Positions 1-8,719 of a stretch of 64,000 nucleotides of DNA are shown here, one piece after another. The notes under the pieces are model-generated. The model was not told the origin of the DNA and searched no databases. It saw nothing but the letters and a program-made list of their open reading frames with translations. Where the stretch lies: the NCBI GenBank assembly GCA_019634165.1, contig JAHQVT010000008.1, forward strand, positions 186,001 through 250,000, in the 5' to 3' direction. Both the position numbers and the translations under genes were made by a program. The stretch is from Rhodospirillales bacterium. GTDB lineage: Bacteria > Pseudomonadota > Alphaproteobacteria > Rhodospirillales > Thalassospiraceae. Within the stretch, counting starts at the first letter, position 1. Every line of letters starts with the position of its first letter.

Positions 1-369
1 GTCTGTGTGCCGTGTGGCGTCACGAACTGTGCTGGCACTTTCGTCCAACAATTCAGTTTCGGTTGGTTTGTTCGCCTTTTTTCCTGACGCCATGGCTGCA
101 ATTCCAAGTGTTATGGATAGATAACAGCCGTAATCTTGCGCTATTGACGGGGCGACTGCAATGCAATGGATCAATTGGTTGTCTGGTATCCAACATCTTG
201 ATCGAGCCTAAAAAGCACCCGATTGACGACAGTATGTCATCAATCGGGAGAAAGTTCAGGTTGTGCAGGTGGCACGACGGGCAAATCCGCTGCGTTACGC
301 TGTGATATGTGTGGGGCAGTTTCTGGCAATGGATCTGAACTGGGTTCGTTCTGGATTTAGCGGCTTGGC
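1..369. other. No recognisable gene at left edge
   Basis: The only open frame of any length (12-305, plus strand) has no ribosome binding site, no recognisable domain and a composition typical of chance translation. I see no tRNA, repeat or convincing terminator here. Confidence 0.5.
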
Positions 370-639
370 CTAGAGTATTTTAAAAGACCGGTTGTATTCT
401 TCTTCAGCGTCAGCGCGGGTAATGCCGATATCCGACAGTTGCCGATCATTCAGAGAAAGCAACATGCGGCGTTGACGACGGATTTCCGTAAATCGGGCAA
501 AGCGCGCTGCCAAATTGGTCACCGGATGCATGACCCGGCTGATTGCTGATTGCATAGATACGATGGTGTGTGAAAGCGACGGACCAGACATATCACCAGT
601 GTTCTGATGGGCAGGAGCAGGGCAAGCTTGGTAAGCCAT
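370..639 (-). CDS. DUF1127 domain protein
   Basis: Small basic protein of 89 residues. The C-terminal third carries the DUF1127 signature: an arginine-rich stretch (RRQRRMLLSLNDRQLSDIG) followed by an acidic ITRADAEEE segment. DUF1127 proteins are short alphaproteobacterial proteins; some act in phosphate or carbon metabolism through small-RNA-linked regulation, but no role can be assigned to this copy. The ATG at 639 is preferred over the one at 651 because GGAGA lies six bases before it. The gene is divergent from the LysR-type regulator at 778 and shares its 138-bp intergenic region, so it may be a target of that regulator. Confidence 0.85.
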   Translation of the reverse strand: MAYQACPAPAHQNTGDMSGPSLSHTIVSMQSAISRVMHPVTNLAARFARFTEIRRQRRMLLSLNDRQLSDIGITRADAEEEYNRSFKIL

Positions 640-721
640 ATTCGTCTCCATGAGTTAATATTGCTAATGCAATGTTTGCTGTTGAAGTGATTGTGGGGTT
701 ATTGTTGAGGCCGATCAAACG

Positions 722-752
722 AGTATTTCTGACTGAATGGATTAGAAATACT
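722..752. promoter_or_regulatory. Dyad operator candidate between DUF1127 gene and lysR
   Basis: AGTATTTCT (722-730) and AGAAATACT (744-752) form a perfect 9-bp inverted repeat with a 13-bp spacer. A second dyad, ATGGATTAG/CTAATTCAT with one mismatch, overlaps it. It ends 25 bp before the lysR start, which suits autoregulation by the adjacent LysR-type protein; that link is inference. Confidence 0.5.
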
Positions 753-777
753 AATTCATTGGCATTGGGAGTTTTCG

Positions 778-1725
778 ATGCGTCTGCCGCCACTGCAATC
801 ACTGCGCGCGTTTGAAGCCGCCGCCCGACATTTAAGTTTCACCCGCGCTGCCGAAGAACTGTTCGTGACACAGGGTGCCATTAGTCAGCAGGTGCGACAG
901 CTTGAAGAGTATCTGGGGTTTAAGTTATTTCATCGGTTGCCGCGCCAGATACATCTTACCGAAGAAGGCGTTCAGTTGGCCCATGCGACCAGCAAGGGGT
1001 TCTCGCGGATTGCAGATGAAATTGAACGGTTAAAGGCAGTTGAAGAAACCGGGGTTGTCACTGTTAGCGTATTGCAAAGCTTTGCCGTGAAGTGGTTGGT
1101 GCCGCGGCTTGGTAATTTCCGCGAAGCTTTCCCTGATATTGATGTGCGTATTCATGCCGATGATCGGTTGGTTGATTTGCACACTGAAAGCATTGATTTG
1201 GCTGTGCGGTTTGGCAGTGGAAAATATTCGAACCTGCATTGCGAATTGCTGATGCATGACGAATCCTTTCCAGTTTGCAGCCCGTCTTATTTGGCAACAC
1301 ACCCACCTTTACGCACACCTTCAGATATTGCCGGTCATCAGTTGCTGCATGATGCGACCGTGGTGATGGACCATCCGCATACAGCAGACTGGGAGTTATG
1401 GCTTGATGCCGTTGGGGTTGGCGGGATTGATGTTAGTCGGGGGTTGCGGTTCAATTCTGGTGATATGGTTATTCAGGCGGCATTAATCGGGCAAGGCGTT
1501 GGGATGGCCAGGACCAGTCTGGCGGCCCTAGATATCAAGGCGGGTAATCTTGTGCGGCCATTCACGCAAAGTGTTGCGTCAAATGGCGCCTATTATCTTG
1601 TCTATCCAGAAGATCATATAAAACGGCCGCGTGTACGGGCCTTTGTCGATTGGCTTAAAAACGAAGTTGCCGCGACATTGAAGGAAATCGACGAAGAAGG
1701 CGCAAGCGCCAACGCCAACCAATAA
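778..1725 (+). CDS. LysR-family transcriptional regulator, GcvA-like
   Basis: A 315-residue regulator of normal LysR length. Residues 1-65 form the winged helix-turn-helix (FTRAAEELFVTQGAISQQV), and residues about 90-295 form the two-lobed effector-binding domain. The opening MRLPPLQSLRAFEAAARHLSF and the QGAISQQVRQLEEYLG helix are characteristic of the GcvA subgroup. E. coli GcvA controls glycine cleavage, but in alphaproteobacteria many GcvA-like paralogues have other targets and no gcv gene is nearby. It is divergent from the DUF1127 gene, with a strong dyad directly upstream. Confidence 0.88.
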   Translation: MRLPPLQSLRAFEAAARHLSFTRAAEELFVTQGAISQQVRQLEEYLGFKLFHRLPRQIHLTEEGVQLAHATSKGFSRIADEIERLKAVEETGVVTVSVLQSFAVKWLVPRLGNFREAFPDIDVRIHADDRLVDLHTESIDLAVRFGSGKYSNLHCELLMHDESFPVCSPSYLATHPPLRTPSDIAGHQLLHDATVVMDHPHTADWELWLDAVGVGGIDVSRGLRFNSGDMVIQAALIGQGVGMARTSLAALDIKAGNLVRPFTQSVASNGAYYLVYPEDHIKRPRVRAFVDWLKNEVAATLKEIDEEGASANANQ

Positions 1726-1812
1726 GGTGCAACGCTTGCCTTTCTTAGCGGGCCTACGGGGGTATGCGGTGGTTGATATTGATGTTGATAGGGTGGGGTG
1801 CGTGATCGTGGG

Positions 1813-2229
1813 TTAAATTAAGCCAAGATCGCGCAACTCATCTGCCATGTCGTCGGGCAGGGTTTCTGTACCACCACCTTGGTTGTCATCTGGCGCAATT
1901 TTATCTTCGGTAAGGTAACGCCAGCCCTGAAATGCCCGGTGTGGATAGGGACGGGTTTCGATCAATTCTGGATCAAGCACGATGCGGCAATATTTCGTGC
2001 CTTCCTCGTTCACAAAATCTTCCAGATCAATGATGCGTTGACGGCAGCGAATAGCCCCCTTGAAAACCCAATAGATTGATCCGCCATCAAGAATCTCGGC
2101 CTTGCGCTTGGGTGTCATGCGGGTTGTATGGAAAAGCTTGCCATAGGTTGCCTGAAAATAGGTTTGCCATTCCCGCAAACCTTCTGGTGTTTCCGTTCCG
2201 ACACTAAGCTTGATGATGTGAAGTGGCAT
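1813..2229 (-). CDS. DUF1489 family protein
   Basis: Cytoplasmic protein of about 138 residues from MPLHIIKLSVG, which is the usual N-terminus of DUF1489. The frame stays open to 2292 and an ATG at 2247 is possible, but the family typically begins at the chosen start. Conserved features include the W-T-x-x-P-K-R segment, the YWVFKG strand and the PHRAFQGWRYL motif near the C-terminus. DUF1489 is nearly confined to Alphaproteobacteria and has no known function. It stands alone, tail toward the LysR gene and divergent from the sulfite reductase operon. Confidence 0.85.
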   Translation of the reverse strand: MPLHIIKLSVGTETPEGLREWQTYFQATYGKLFHTTRMTPKRKAEILDGGSIYWVFKGAIRCRQRIIDLEDFVNEEGTKYCRIVLDPELIETRPYPHRAFQGWRYLTEDKIAPDDNQGGGTETLPDDMADELRDLGLI

Positions 2230-2447
2230 TTTATGAAGGCTTTTCATCGCAAAGAAATATTCTGAGTCCTGACCTAGAACCAGTACGATCACGGGTCAAG
2301 GATGGATTATAAATACACATAAATAAATGTAGTTAACTCTATTTAACAAAAAAACTTGACTAATAAGGGTTAATCAGCCAAATTCTGCTGCAGAAAAGGT
2401 CCTGCCAACGGACCAAACCCGAGAGATATACAGGCTGAGAGAACCGA

Positions 2448-2741
2448 ATGTCCCTGCAAGTTGTCACGGCAAACCGTCTGGATGACGGGTTGGTGGTGTT
2501 TCTGACCGCTGATGGTGGTTGGAGCGAAAACATCAATGATGCCCGCACTGCTGACGGAAAAGAAGCTGCTAACGCACTTCTGGCAGAAGCAAGTGCCCCC
2601 GAACTCGACGTTGTAATCGTCGGGCCGTATCTGATTGATGTCGAACAACAGGACAGTGGACTGGTTCCGACAAAATACCGCGAAGTTCTGCGCACCAAAG
2701 GGCCAAGTGTCCGTGCCGATCTTGGCTATCAGGCGGTATAA
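2448..2741 (+). CDS. DUF2849 domain protein
   Basis: A 97-residue protein that opens with MSLQVVTANRLDDGLVVFL and has a central DVVIVGPYLIDVE strand, both typical of DUF2849. In alphaproteobacteria this small protein is usually encoded just before a nitrite/sulfite reductase, as here with a 12-bp gap. It probably serves sulfite reduction (electron transfer or siroheme-related assembly), but this is inferred from context; there are no cysteines or cofactor motifs. It is the first gene of a three-gene operon. Upstream, TTCTGC-T-GCAGAA (2383-2395) and GGTCC/GGACC (2398-2414) are small dyads of unknown meaning. Confidence 0.85.
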   Translation: MSLQVVTANRLDDGLVVFLTADGGWSENINDARTADGKEAANALLAEASAPELDVVIVGPYLIDVEQQDSGLVPTKYREVLRTKGPSVRADLGYQAV

Positions 2742-2753
2742 AGGAGAGACCCG

Positions 2754-4409
2754 ATGTATCGTTACGACGATTTTGACCGCCAGCTTGTTCAGGAACGTAC
2801 TGAACAGTTCCGTGAACAGGTAAAGCGCCGTCTGTCCGGTGATATCACCGAAGAACAGTTCCGGCCGCTGCGCCTGATGAATGGCGTGTATCTGCAGCTT
2901 CATGCCTATATGCTGCGCGTTGCGGTTCCATATGGGACGCTTCGTTGTGATCAGTTGCGTGAACTTGGCGGCATTGCGCGGAAATATGACAAGGGCTATG
3001 GCCATTTCACAACGCGCCAGAACATCCAGTATAACTGGCCGAAACTTGATGAAATTCCCGATGCGCTGCTTGATCTTGCCAATGTCGAGATGCATGCGAT
3101 CCAGACATCAGGCAACTGCATCCGTAATACCACGACCGATCAGTATGCCGGTGCAGCCGCCGATGAGATCGAAGATCCGCGCCCATATTGTGAACTGATC
3201 CGCCAGTGGTCGACGTTCCATCCGGAATTCACCTATTTGCCGCGTAAGTTCAAAATCGCAGTGACAGGTTCGCCGAATGACCGTGCGGCTGTTAAGGTCC
3301 ACGATATCGGCCTTCGCATGCATTATAACGATGCGGGTGAAACCGGCTTTGAAGTGATTGTTGGTGGTGGCCTTGGCCGTACACCATTCGTTGGTAAAAC
3401 CGTTCGTGATTTTATCGGCAAGAACGATTTGTTCTCGTATCTCGAAGCTATCTTGCGGGTTTATAACCGCTTTGGCCGTCGCGATAACAAGTACAAGGCC
3501 CGGATCAAAATCCTTGTTCATGAACTTGGTGTCGAAGAAGTCCAGCGTCTTGTCGAAGAAGAATGGGCGCAGATCAAGGACGGGTCGCTTAAGGTCGGTG
3601 ATGCAGAAATTGCCCGCTATATCGAACAGTTTGCCCCGCCTGCATTTGAAGCGCTTTCTGACGATGATGCTGATTTTGAGCGTCATAAGTCGGAAAGCCG
3701 CGCGTTTTCCAATTGGGTGCGGTCGAACGTCATTGAACATAAACAGCCGGGCTATGCCATTGCCAATGTGTCACTGAAACCGATTGGCGGTATTCCGGGG
3801 GACGCAACCGATACCCAGATGGAACTGGTTGCCGATCTTTCTGAAAAATACAGCTTTGGCGATGTGCGTGTGACCCACGAACAAAACCTTGTTCTGCCGC
3901 ATGTTAAAAAGGCTGATTTGTTTGCGGTTTGGACCGCCCTTGAAGGTGCGGGTCTAGGTACGGCAAACCTTGGCTATGTTACCGACATTATTGCCTGTCC
4001 TGGGCTTGATTATTGTGCCTTGGCAACGGCGCGTTCGATCCCATTGTCGCAGCGCATTTCCGAACGGTTTGGTGATCTGGATCGTCAGCACGACATTGGC
4101 GAATTGAAAATCAAGATTTCAGGTTGCATCAATGCCTGTGGTCATCACCATGTCGGGCATATCGGTATTCTTGGCCTCGATAAGCGCGGCAAGGAATTTT
4201 ATCAGATTACCCTTGGCGGCGATGCCAGTCAGGATGCGTCAATTGGTAAAATCGTCGGTGCCGGTTTCTCCGAAGCCGAAGTCGTCGATGCCATTGAAAG
4301 TCTGGTGACCAAATATATTGATATCCGCGATGGCGGCGAACGTTTCATCGACACATACCGTCGTGTCGGCATGGACCCGTTCAAGGAGGTGCTTTATGGC
4401 GATCGTTAA
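2754..4409 (+). CDS. cysI: Assimilatory sulfite (nitrite/sulfite) reductase, hemoprotein
   Basis: A 551-residue siroheme/[4Fe-4S] reductase that would catalyse six-electron reduction of sulfite to sulfide in cysteine synthesis. There are two ferredoxin-like reductase repeats, one with the TTRQNIQ motif (about residues 89-95). The cluster ligands are C415-x5-C421 and C458-x3-C462, all present. RBS AAAGGAGAG precedes the ATG. It lies between DUF2849 and DUF934 genes, the usual alphaproteobacterial layout for sulfite reduction, and overlaps the next gene by 14 bp, implying coupling. Nitrite reductase cannot be excluded by sequence alone, but the neighbours favour sulfite. Confidence 0.9.
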   Translation: MYRYDDFDRQLVQERTEQFREQVKRRLSGDITEEQFRPLRLMNGVYLQLHAYMLRVAVPYGTLRCDQLRELGGIARKYDKGYGHFTTRQNIQYNWPKLDEIPDALLDLANVEMHAIQTSGNCIRNTTTDQYAGAAADEIEDPRPYCELIRQWSTFHPEFTYLPRKFKIAVTGSPNDRAAVKVHDIGLRMHYNDAGETGFEVIVGGGLGRTPFVGKTVRDFIGKNDLFSYLEAILRVYNRFGRRDNKYKARIKILVHELGVEEVQRLVEEEWAQIKDGSLKVGDAEIARYIEQFAPPAFEALSDDDADFERHKSESRAFSNWVRSNVIEHKQPGYAIANVSLKPIGGIPGDATDTQMELVADLSEKYSFGDVRVTHEQNLVLPHVKKADLFAVWTALEGAGLGTANLGYVTDIIACPGLDYCALATARSIPLSQRISERFGDLDRQHDIGELKIKISGCINACGHHHVGHIGILGLDKRGKEFYQITLGGDASQDASIGKIVGAGFSEAEVVDAIESLVTKYIDIRDGGERFIDTYRRVGMDPFKEVLYGDR

Positions 4410-4923
4410 GAATGACAGCGTGATCGAACAGGAATGGATCACGGTTGAAGCCGAAGACGACCTGCCGTCAAGCGATGAAAACCTGATCGTGCCGTTGGCC
4501 CGGTTCAAGGAACAGCGCGACGACCTTTTGGGCCGTAATGGCGGATTGGGAGTTTTGCTTAATCCCGGTGATGCACCCGAAGATTTGGCAGGTGATCTTG
4601 ATCGTCTCTCAATCATCACGGTGAATTTCCCTGCCTACACCGATGGTCGTGGTTATTCCTATGGTCGTGTTCTTCGTGAACGGATGGGTTTTAAAGGTGA
4701 ATTACGTGCGATTGGTGACGTTTTGCGTGATCAGATCCTTCTTATGCATCGCTGTGGCTTTGATTCCTATGATCTGAAGGTTGACGGTGAAACGGCTTTG
4801 ACCAAGGTGCGCGCAGCGTTAAAGGAAATGTCGGTTTATTACCAGCCAACCGGTGATGGAAGGGCAACCGCACTTTCCTTGCGCGAGCGCCGCCGTGCAG
4901 CAATGGAACAAAAAGCTTCCTAA
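4396..4923 (+). CDS. DUF934 protein, sulfite reductase accessory
   Basis: A 175-residue protein whose core (YTDGRGYSYGRVLRERMGFKGELRAIGDVLRDQ) is the DUF934 signature, followed by the MHRCGFDSYDLK motif. DUF934 proteins are encoded with siroheme sulfite reductases and are annotated as probable oxidoreductase components, without a proven reaction. The start at 4396 has an excellent RBS (AAGGAGG, 4383-4389) and sits inside the end of cysI. In relatives this gene is often followed by cysH (PAPS reductase); here a terminator follows, so cysH must lie elsewhere. Confidence 0.87.
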   Translation: MAIVKNDSVIEQEWITVEAEDDLPSSDENLIVPLARFKEQRDDLLGRNGGLGVLLNPGDAPEDLAGDLDRLSIITVNFPAYTDGRGYSYGRVLRERMGFKGELRAIGDVLRDQILLMHRCGFDSYDLKVDGETALTKVRAALKEMSVYYQPTGDGRATALSLRERRRAAMEQKAS

Positions 4924-4981
4924 TCATCTGATGACGTAAATAGCCTATTCGAACGAGTAGGGAATTTATGTTCTGCTTTTA

Positions 4982-5010
4982 GGGCACCCGGTCGGGTGCC
5001 CTTTATTTTT
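4982..5010 (+). terminator. Intrinsic terminator of the sulfite reductase operon
   Basis: GGGCACCCG/CGGGTGCCC forms a 9-bp GC-rich stem with a tight loop, followed by TTTATTTTT. Confidence 0.85.
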
Positions 5011-5365
5011 GCCGATTTTCAGCGGGTTCTGCATTCTACCTTTCTGATATAGAACAAATTTAAAATCATTCCCTGAAAAGCACGCCTCTGAATACCACCT
5101 TATTCTTAGGTAGTGGGTATTAGTGATATCCTTACCAATTGGCTAGCGTCACGAATAGAGTTCCATTATACACTTTAAAGATGTTTACGTTGGTTATTTG
5201 AGATTCTTTAGGTTGTGATTGCGGGTAATCGCCAAAGTAAGAGCGAAAAACTACCGCTCTGTGCCTGCTTTTCTGTTTTTGCTTTGCGTCCATTTTATGT
5301 CGCTTTGTGGCAGCAAAATATAAGCAGGCAGTTTTTCAATCGAGTGAGGTGACAGGGGTCCCTTG
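5011..5365. other. AT-rich gap before the unknown gene at 5366
   Basis: After the terminator there is an AT-rich stretch of about 350 bp with no reading frame or RNA structure I can support. It presumably holds the promoter of the next gene; no single -35/-10 pair stands out. Confidence 0.4.
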
Positions 5366-6751
5366 ATGTCGTCAGTACTGCACATGGCAAATATGGAAGA
5401 TGGGTGTGTGATCACGCGTGATTTTACGCGCTATGACCGCGCTTATAATGACAAGGCGCAAAGATATAGTGATCAACTTGGTTCCATGGCAGCTATTTTG
5501 GGCCGTTTTAGCGAATATAGCCGCACGATGCTTGCCTCTCAGCAGCTATATATCTATGCGAAATGGTTGGCCCGTTATACGGCCTATTGGCAGCGTCTTG
5601 ATGATCTTGTCACGCGCCTTGAAAACAGTTTCTATGAAGCCGATCAAAGTTATGTCGCACGCCAATCGGCCACGGATGGTTCGTGGGGCTGGCAATATAC
5701 CGAGTTCCATCACAAATTTGATGCAACCATTGTTCGCCTGCATGAATTGGCAGCAGAAAGGCGCGCGCCACGGTTTGATCTTCAGTTTCTTGAACCGATC
5801 TCAACCGTTGCCAAAATGCGCGATTATCTAGAAGACCTTCTGGTATCTGATATTGCCGCAACCGGGCGGAACAAACGTGATGAATTGGGCAGCGTTTTAT
5901 GTTGTCTGGCCCAACTGTGTTTTAAGCCGCGTTTGCGCAATTTCGCCCGTGAAAACGTTAAGGGGATCACGCTTGATGATGCCTATATCAAGGCATTTAC
6001 CGATTTCCTTGATGATATCCAGAACCCGGAAACCGGTTACTGGGGGCCATGGTATTCATCTGATGGTGCCATCCTTCGATATGATGATCTGAGTTACACC
6101 TTCCATATTGTTTCCTATCGCAAAGGCAATGTGCGCCGGTGGCCGCAAATTATCGGCTCAACCCTTGACCGCCGGGATGATGAATATCCGCTTGGGTGGC
6201 GCAGTCGTGGTCAGTTTAACAATCACAACAATTATGATGTCGCGAAAATCATCCGCCACGGCTGGCCCCATATGACAGCAAATCAGCAGGATTTTTCATC
6301 CCAGCAGCTTGGTCAGATGGTCGATTGGTGTCTAAAGCAGTCCATGCGCTTGGATGGCAGCTTTGTCTTTGATGAGATGTTCTATAATTCACTGGAATCT
6401 TGCCACTATTTCGGCGTTTCGTTTCTGGATGAGGTTGGATATTTCCGACCGCGCAAACGGTTCTGGACTGATCAAACATTTCCCGAAGCAGCCGATGTTC
6501 AACGCCTCGTGATTGCGCGGCTTGATGAATTTTGCCCTGATAACCCAAGTGTCATTGCCGCGAAATGGAAGGCGGGAACTGATCTGAACCTTGTTGCCAA
6601 GCCGCTTGTGCCGACAAATGCATATCAGGCGTTGCACCTGCCAGCTCAAAACCAAAACATATCGGAGCGGGGACGCAATGTTGCGGTCTCGCGGCGGCAC
6701 AAGTTCTTGGCAAGTGCAGAAACCTCGGCACGATCCTTTAAGAATGACTGA
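5366..6751 (+). CDS. Unknown protein with alpha-toroid-like features
   Basis: A 461-residue soluble protein I do not recognise. The ATG at 5366 is chosen because AGGGG (5353-5357) lies seven bases before it. There is no signal peptide or membrane segment. The sequence is rich in aromatic residues and mostly helical. One segment near residue 220 reads QNPETGYWGPW, which resembles the Q-x-P-x-G-x-W-G turns of alpha/alpha toroid proteins (terpene cyclase/prenyltransferase-like and six-hairpin glycosidase folds). An acidic DEMFYNSLE segment and several WG/GW motifs recur. This supports a toroid fold as a guess only. It is followed by a MATE transporter after 61 bp, possibly co-transcribed. Confidence 0.7.
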   Translation: MSSVLHMANMEDGCVITRDFTRYDRAYNDKAQRYSDQLGSMAAILGRFSEYSRTMLASQQLYIYAKWLARYTAYWQRLDDLVTRLENSFYEADQSYVARQSATDGSWGWQYTEFHHKFDATIVRLHELAAERRAPRFDLQFLEPISTVAKMRDYLEDLLVSDIAATGRNKRDELGSVLCCLAQLCFKPRLRNFARENVKGITLDDAYIKAFTDFLDDIQNPETGYWGPWYSSDGAILRYDDLSYTFHIVSYRKGNVRRWPQIIGSTLDRRDDEYPLGWRSRGQFNNHNNYDVAKIIRHGWPHMTANQQDFSSQQLGQMVDWCLKQSMRLDGSFVFDEMFYNSLESCHYFGVSFLDEVGYFRPRKRFWTDQTFPEAADVQRLVIARLDEFCPDNPSVIAAKWKAGTDLNLVAKPLVPTNAYQALHLPAQNQNISERGRNVAVSRRHKFLASAETSARSFKND

Positions 6752-6812
6752 TCGGCAATTTGCGTAATGGGTTTCGCCTTGCGATCATGTGCGATGGATG
6801 TAACAGCATAAG

Positions 6813-8189
6813 ATGGCACTGCAGCCGCAATATTTTGTCAGTGGTTCGATCTTGCGCCATATTTTTAGTATGGTGCATACAAGTATGCTTGCCCTTGTTG
6901 CATTGGTTTTGGTCGATGCGCTTGATCTGTTTTTCCTAAGTCTTTTGGGCGATGTTGATGTGGTGGCGGGGCTTGGTTTTGCCTGGCCGCTGATCTTTTT
7001 TACCCTTGCGGTTTCCTTGGGTGTTTCAACGGCAATGACGGCACTTGTTGCGCGTGCCGAAGGACAGGGGGACCGGAAACGTGCGCGCATTTTAGCAACC
7101 CATATTCTGGTCTTCGGGCTTGGTCTTTCAGTTCTGATGACTTTGGGGTTGTGGATGGCTGCACCCTATATGCTAAGCCTTTTAGGGGCGGTTGGGCGGG
7201 CCCATGAACTGGGCACCAGCTATCTTCAGATCGTGATGCTGTGTTTGCCGGTCTTGGTGCTGAGCATGTCCTCAGGCGCGTTATTGCGTGTGATCGGGGC
7301 CAAGCAGCGATCAATGTGGGCCAAGATTGCTGGTGCTGTAACCAACGCTGTCCTTGATCCTGTTTTTATCTTTGGTTTTGACTGGGGCGTTGAAGGCGCA
7401 GCTTGGGCGACCGTGATTTCGCGCATCGTGATTATGGGGATTGCCTTTTATGGTGTGCGCAATGTGCATCAGATGCTGGGGCGGTTTGATGGGGCGCTGT
7501 TTCGCAAAGATATCAGTGAAATCGCCAAGGTCACTGTTCCGGTCAGCTTGGCAAAGGTTGGTGCACCGTTGGCAAGCGGCTTTATCATGGCATCGATGGC
7601 AAAGTTCGGATCGGACGCGGTGGCTGCGATGGCAATTATAGAACGCATCGCCCCTTTTGCCTTTGTCGGATTTATGGCCTTGCCGCAAGCTATTGGGCCG
7701 GTTATCGGGCAAAATTTTGCTATCCATCGAACAGACCGACTTCGTGCCATTTGGCATACGGTATGGGGATTGATTGTTGTCTATGGGGCGGTTGTGTCGG
7801 TCATGCTGTTTTTGGCTTCTGATCAACTGGCTGTGTTGTTTCGTGCGACACCGGACACTGCAGAACTACTTGGTTTGTTCTGTACCGCAATTGCTCCGTT
7901 TTATATGTTTCTAGGACTGCAATATTCATCCCACACCTTTTTTAATGTTACCGGGCGTCCAAACCTTGCGATGATTGCCGATCTTGCCAAGGAGCTTCTT
8001 GGTGTGATCCCGCTTGTATGGTTGGGAAGTCTTTATTTCGGTGCGCCGGGTGTTCTGTTTGGGCAGATGGTCGCGATATGCCTGTTTGGCGTGATTACTG
8101 CGATTGTCAGTTATCGACTGGCCTGTCATGCGCATACTCGCAGCGCAACGAAGCAGGACTTGGCGACGCTGGCCCAAAAGGGGCCGTGA
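6813..8189 (+). CDS. MATE-family multidrug/organic cation efflux transporter
   Basis: A 458-residue inner membrane protein with about twelve hydrophobic segments in two homologous halves, the standard MATE layout. Typical stretches are VDALDLFFLSLLG in TM1, the P-x-x-x-G-x-x-x-R loop near residue 150 (MSSGALLRVIGAKQ), and VFIFGFDWGVEGAAWATVIS, closely resembling the MatE domain. Such proteins export cationic drugs or metabolites using Na+ or H+ gradients; the substrate cannot be read from sequence. It follows the toroid-like gene on the same strand, and the next gene is convergent. Confidence 0.88.
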   Translation: MALQPQYFVSGSILRHIFSMVHTSMLALVALVLVDALDLFFLSLLGDVDVVAGLGFAWPLIFFTLAVSLGVSTAMTALVARAEGQGDRKRARILATHILVFGLGLSVLMTLGLWMAAPYMLSLLGAVGRAHELGTSYLQIVMLCLPVLVLSMSSGALLRVIGAKQRSMWAKIAGAVTNAVLDPVFIFGFDWGVEGAAWATVISRIVIMGIAFYGVRNVHQMLGRFDGALFRKDISEIAKVTVPVSLAKVGAPLASGFIMASMAKFGSDAVAAMAIIERIAPFAFVGFMALPQAIGPVIGQNFAIHRTDRLRAIWHTVWGLIVVYGAVVSVMLFLASDQLAVLFRATPDTAELLGLFCTAIAPFYMFLGLQYSSHTFFNVTGRPNLAMIADLAKELLGVIPLVWLGSLYFGAPGVLFGQMVAICLFGVITAIVSYRLACHAHTRSATKQDLATLAQKGP

Positions 8190-8215
8190 CATTGCAGGTC
8201 TAACAGTTGCTGGGT

Positions 8216-8716
8216 TTATTCGTGTGCTTGAAGTGTCATTAAAAGACACGGCCCCTTGGCTGTTTCATATTCGCGCCCTGCGACAAATCCAATGGCCTCG
8301 TAACAGCGAATGGCGCGTTCATTTTTTGGGTCCGGGTCGATCCCGATCATCGGCGCACCTCGTTCAAACAGCGCCTTGGTCAGAGTTTTTAAAAACATCT
8401 GTCCATGACCACATCCCATCATGTCGGGCACGCCAATAAACGCATCAAGGCAGCGCGTATGTTCGGGCAGGGGATCAAAATGCGCTTGCGGCCATTGATG
8501 GGCATCGTAATGTTGGACAAATGCAAAAGGCCGATTGCGATAAGACACAATCAGGGTTGCCATTTCGGCCAGTTCGACATCTTCGGTGATAAGTTCAATC
8601 TGTTCGACCGGATCCCCCCACCAGCGAATGACTTCGGGCAGATAAAGCCAGCGGCGGATCATTGGCAGGTCGTTTGGGGTGGCCCGTCGGAAGCTATATG
8701 TCGACGGACCCGTCAT
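8216..8716 (-). CDS. GNAT acetyltransferase, AAC(6')-Ib-like fold
   Basis: A 166-residue acetyltransferase. The pyrophosphate-binding loop of acetyl-CoA is near residues 100-106 (MGCGHGQ), and the IGIDPDPKNERAIRCYEAIGF segment (125-144) closely resembles the C-terminal motif of aminoglycoside 6'-N-acetyltransferases and of RimJ/RimL-type GNAT enzymes. It could acetylate an amine on a small molecule or a siderophore precursor; resistance activity is not shown by the sequence. It ends the minus-strand cluster and starts only 3 bp after the HMG-CoA lyase gene, so it is probably read with the leucine degradation operon. Confidence 0.8.
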   Translation of the reverse strand: MTGPSTYSFRRATPNDLPMIRRWLYLPEVIRWWGDPVEQIELITEDVELAEMATLIVSYRNRPFAFVQHYDAHQWPQAHFDPLPEHTRCLDAFIGVPDMMGCGHGQMFLKTLTKALFERGAPMIGIDPDPKNERAIRCYEAIGFVAGREYETAKGPCLLMTLQAHE

Positions 8717-8719
8717 TCG

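Noticed and set aside
12..305. Open frame at the left edge
   Set aside because: No RBS, no family resemblance and composition of chance translation.
2425..2447. GGCTGAGA segment resembling the THI box of a TPP riboswitch before the DUF2849 gene
   Set aside because: Only the short CTGAGA part is present; the second conserved block and the stems are missing, and the genes are for sulfite reduction.
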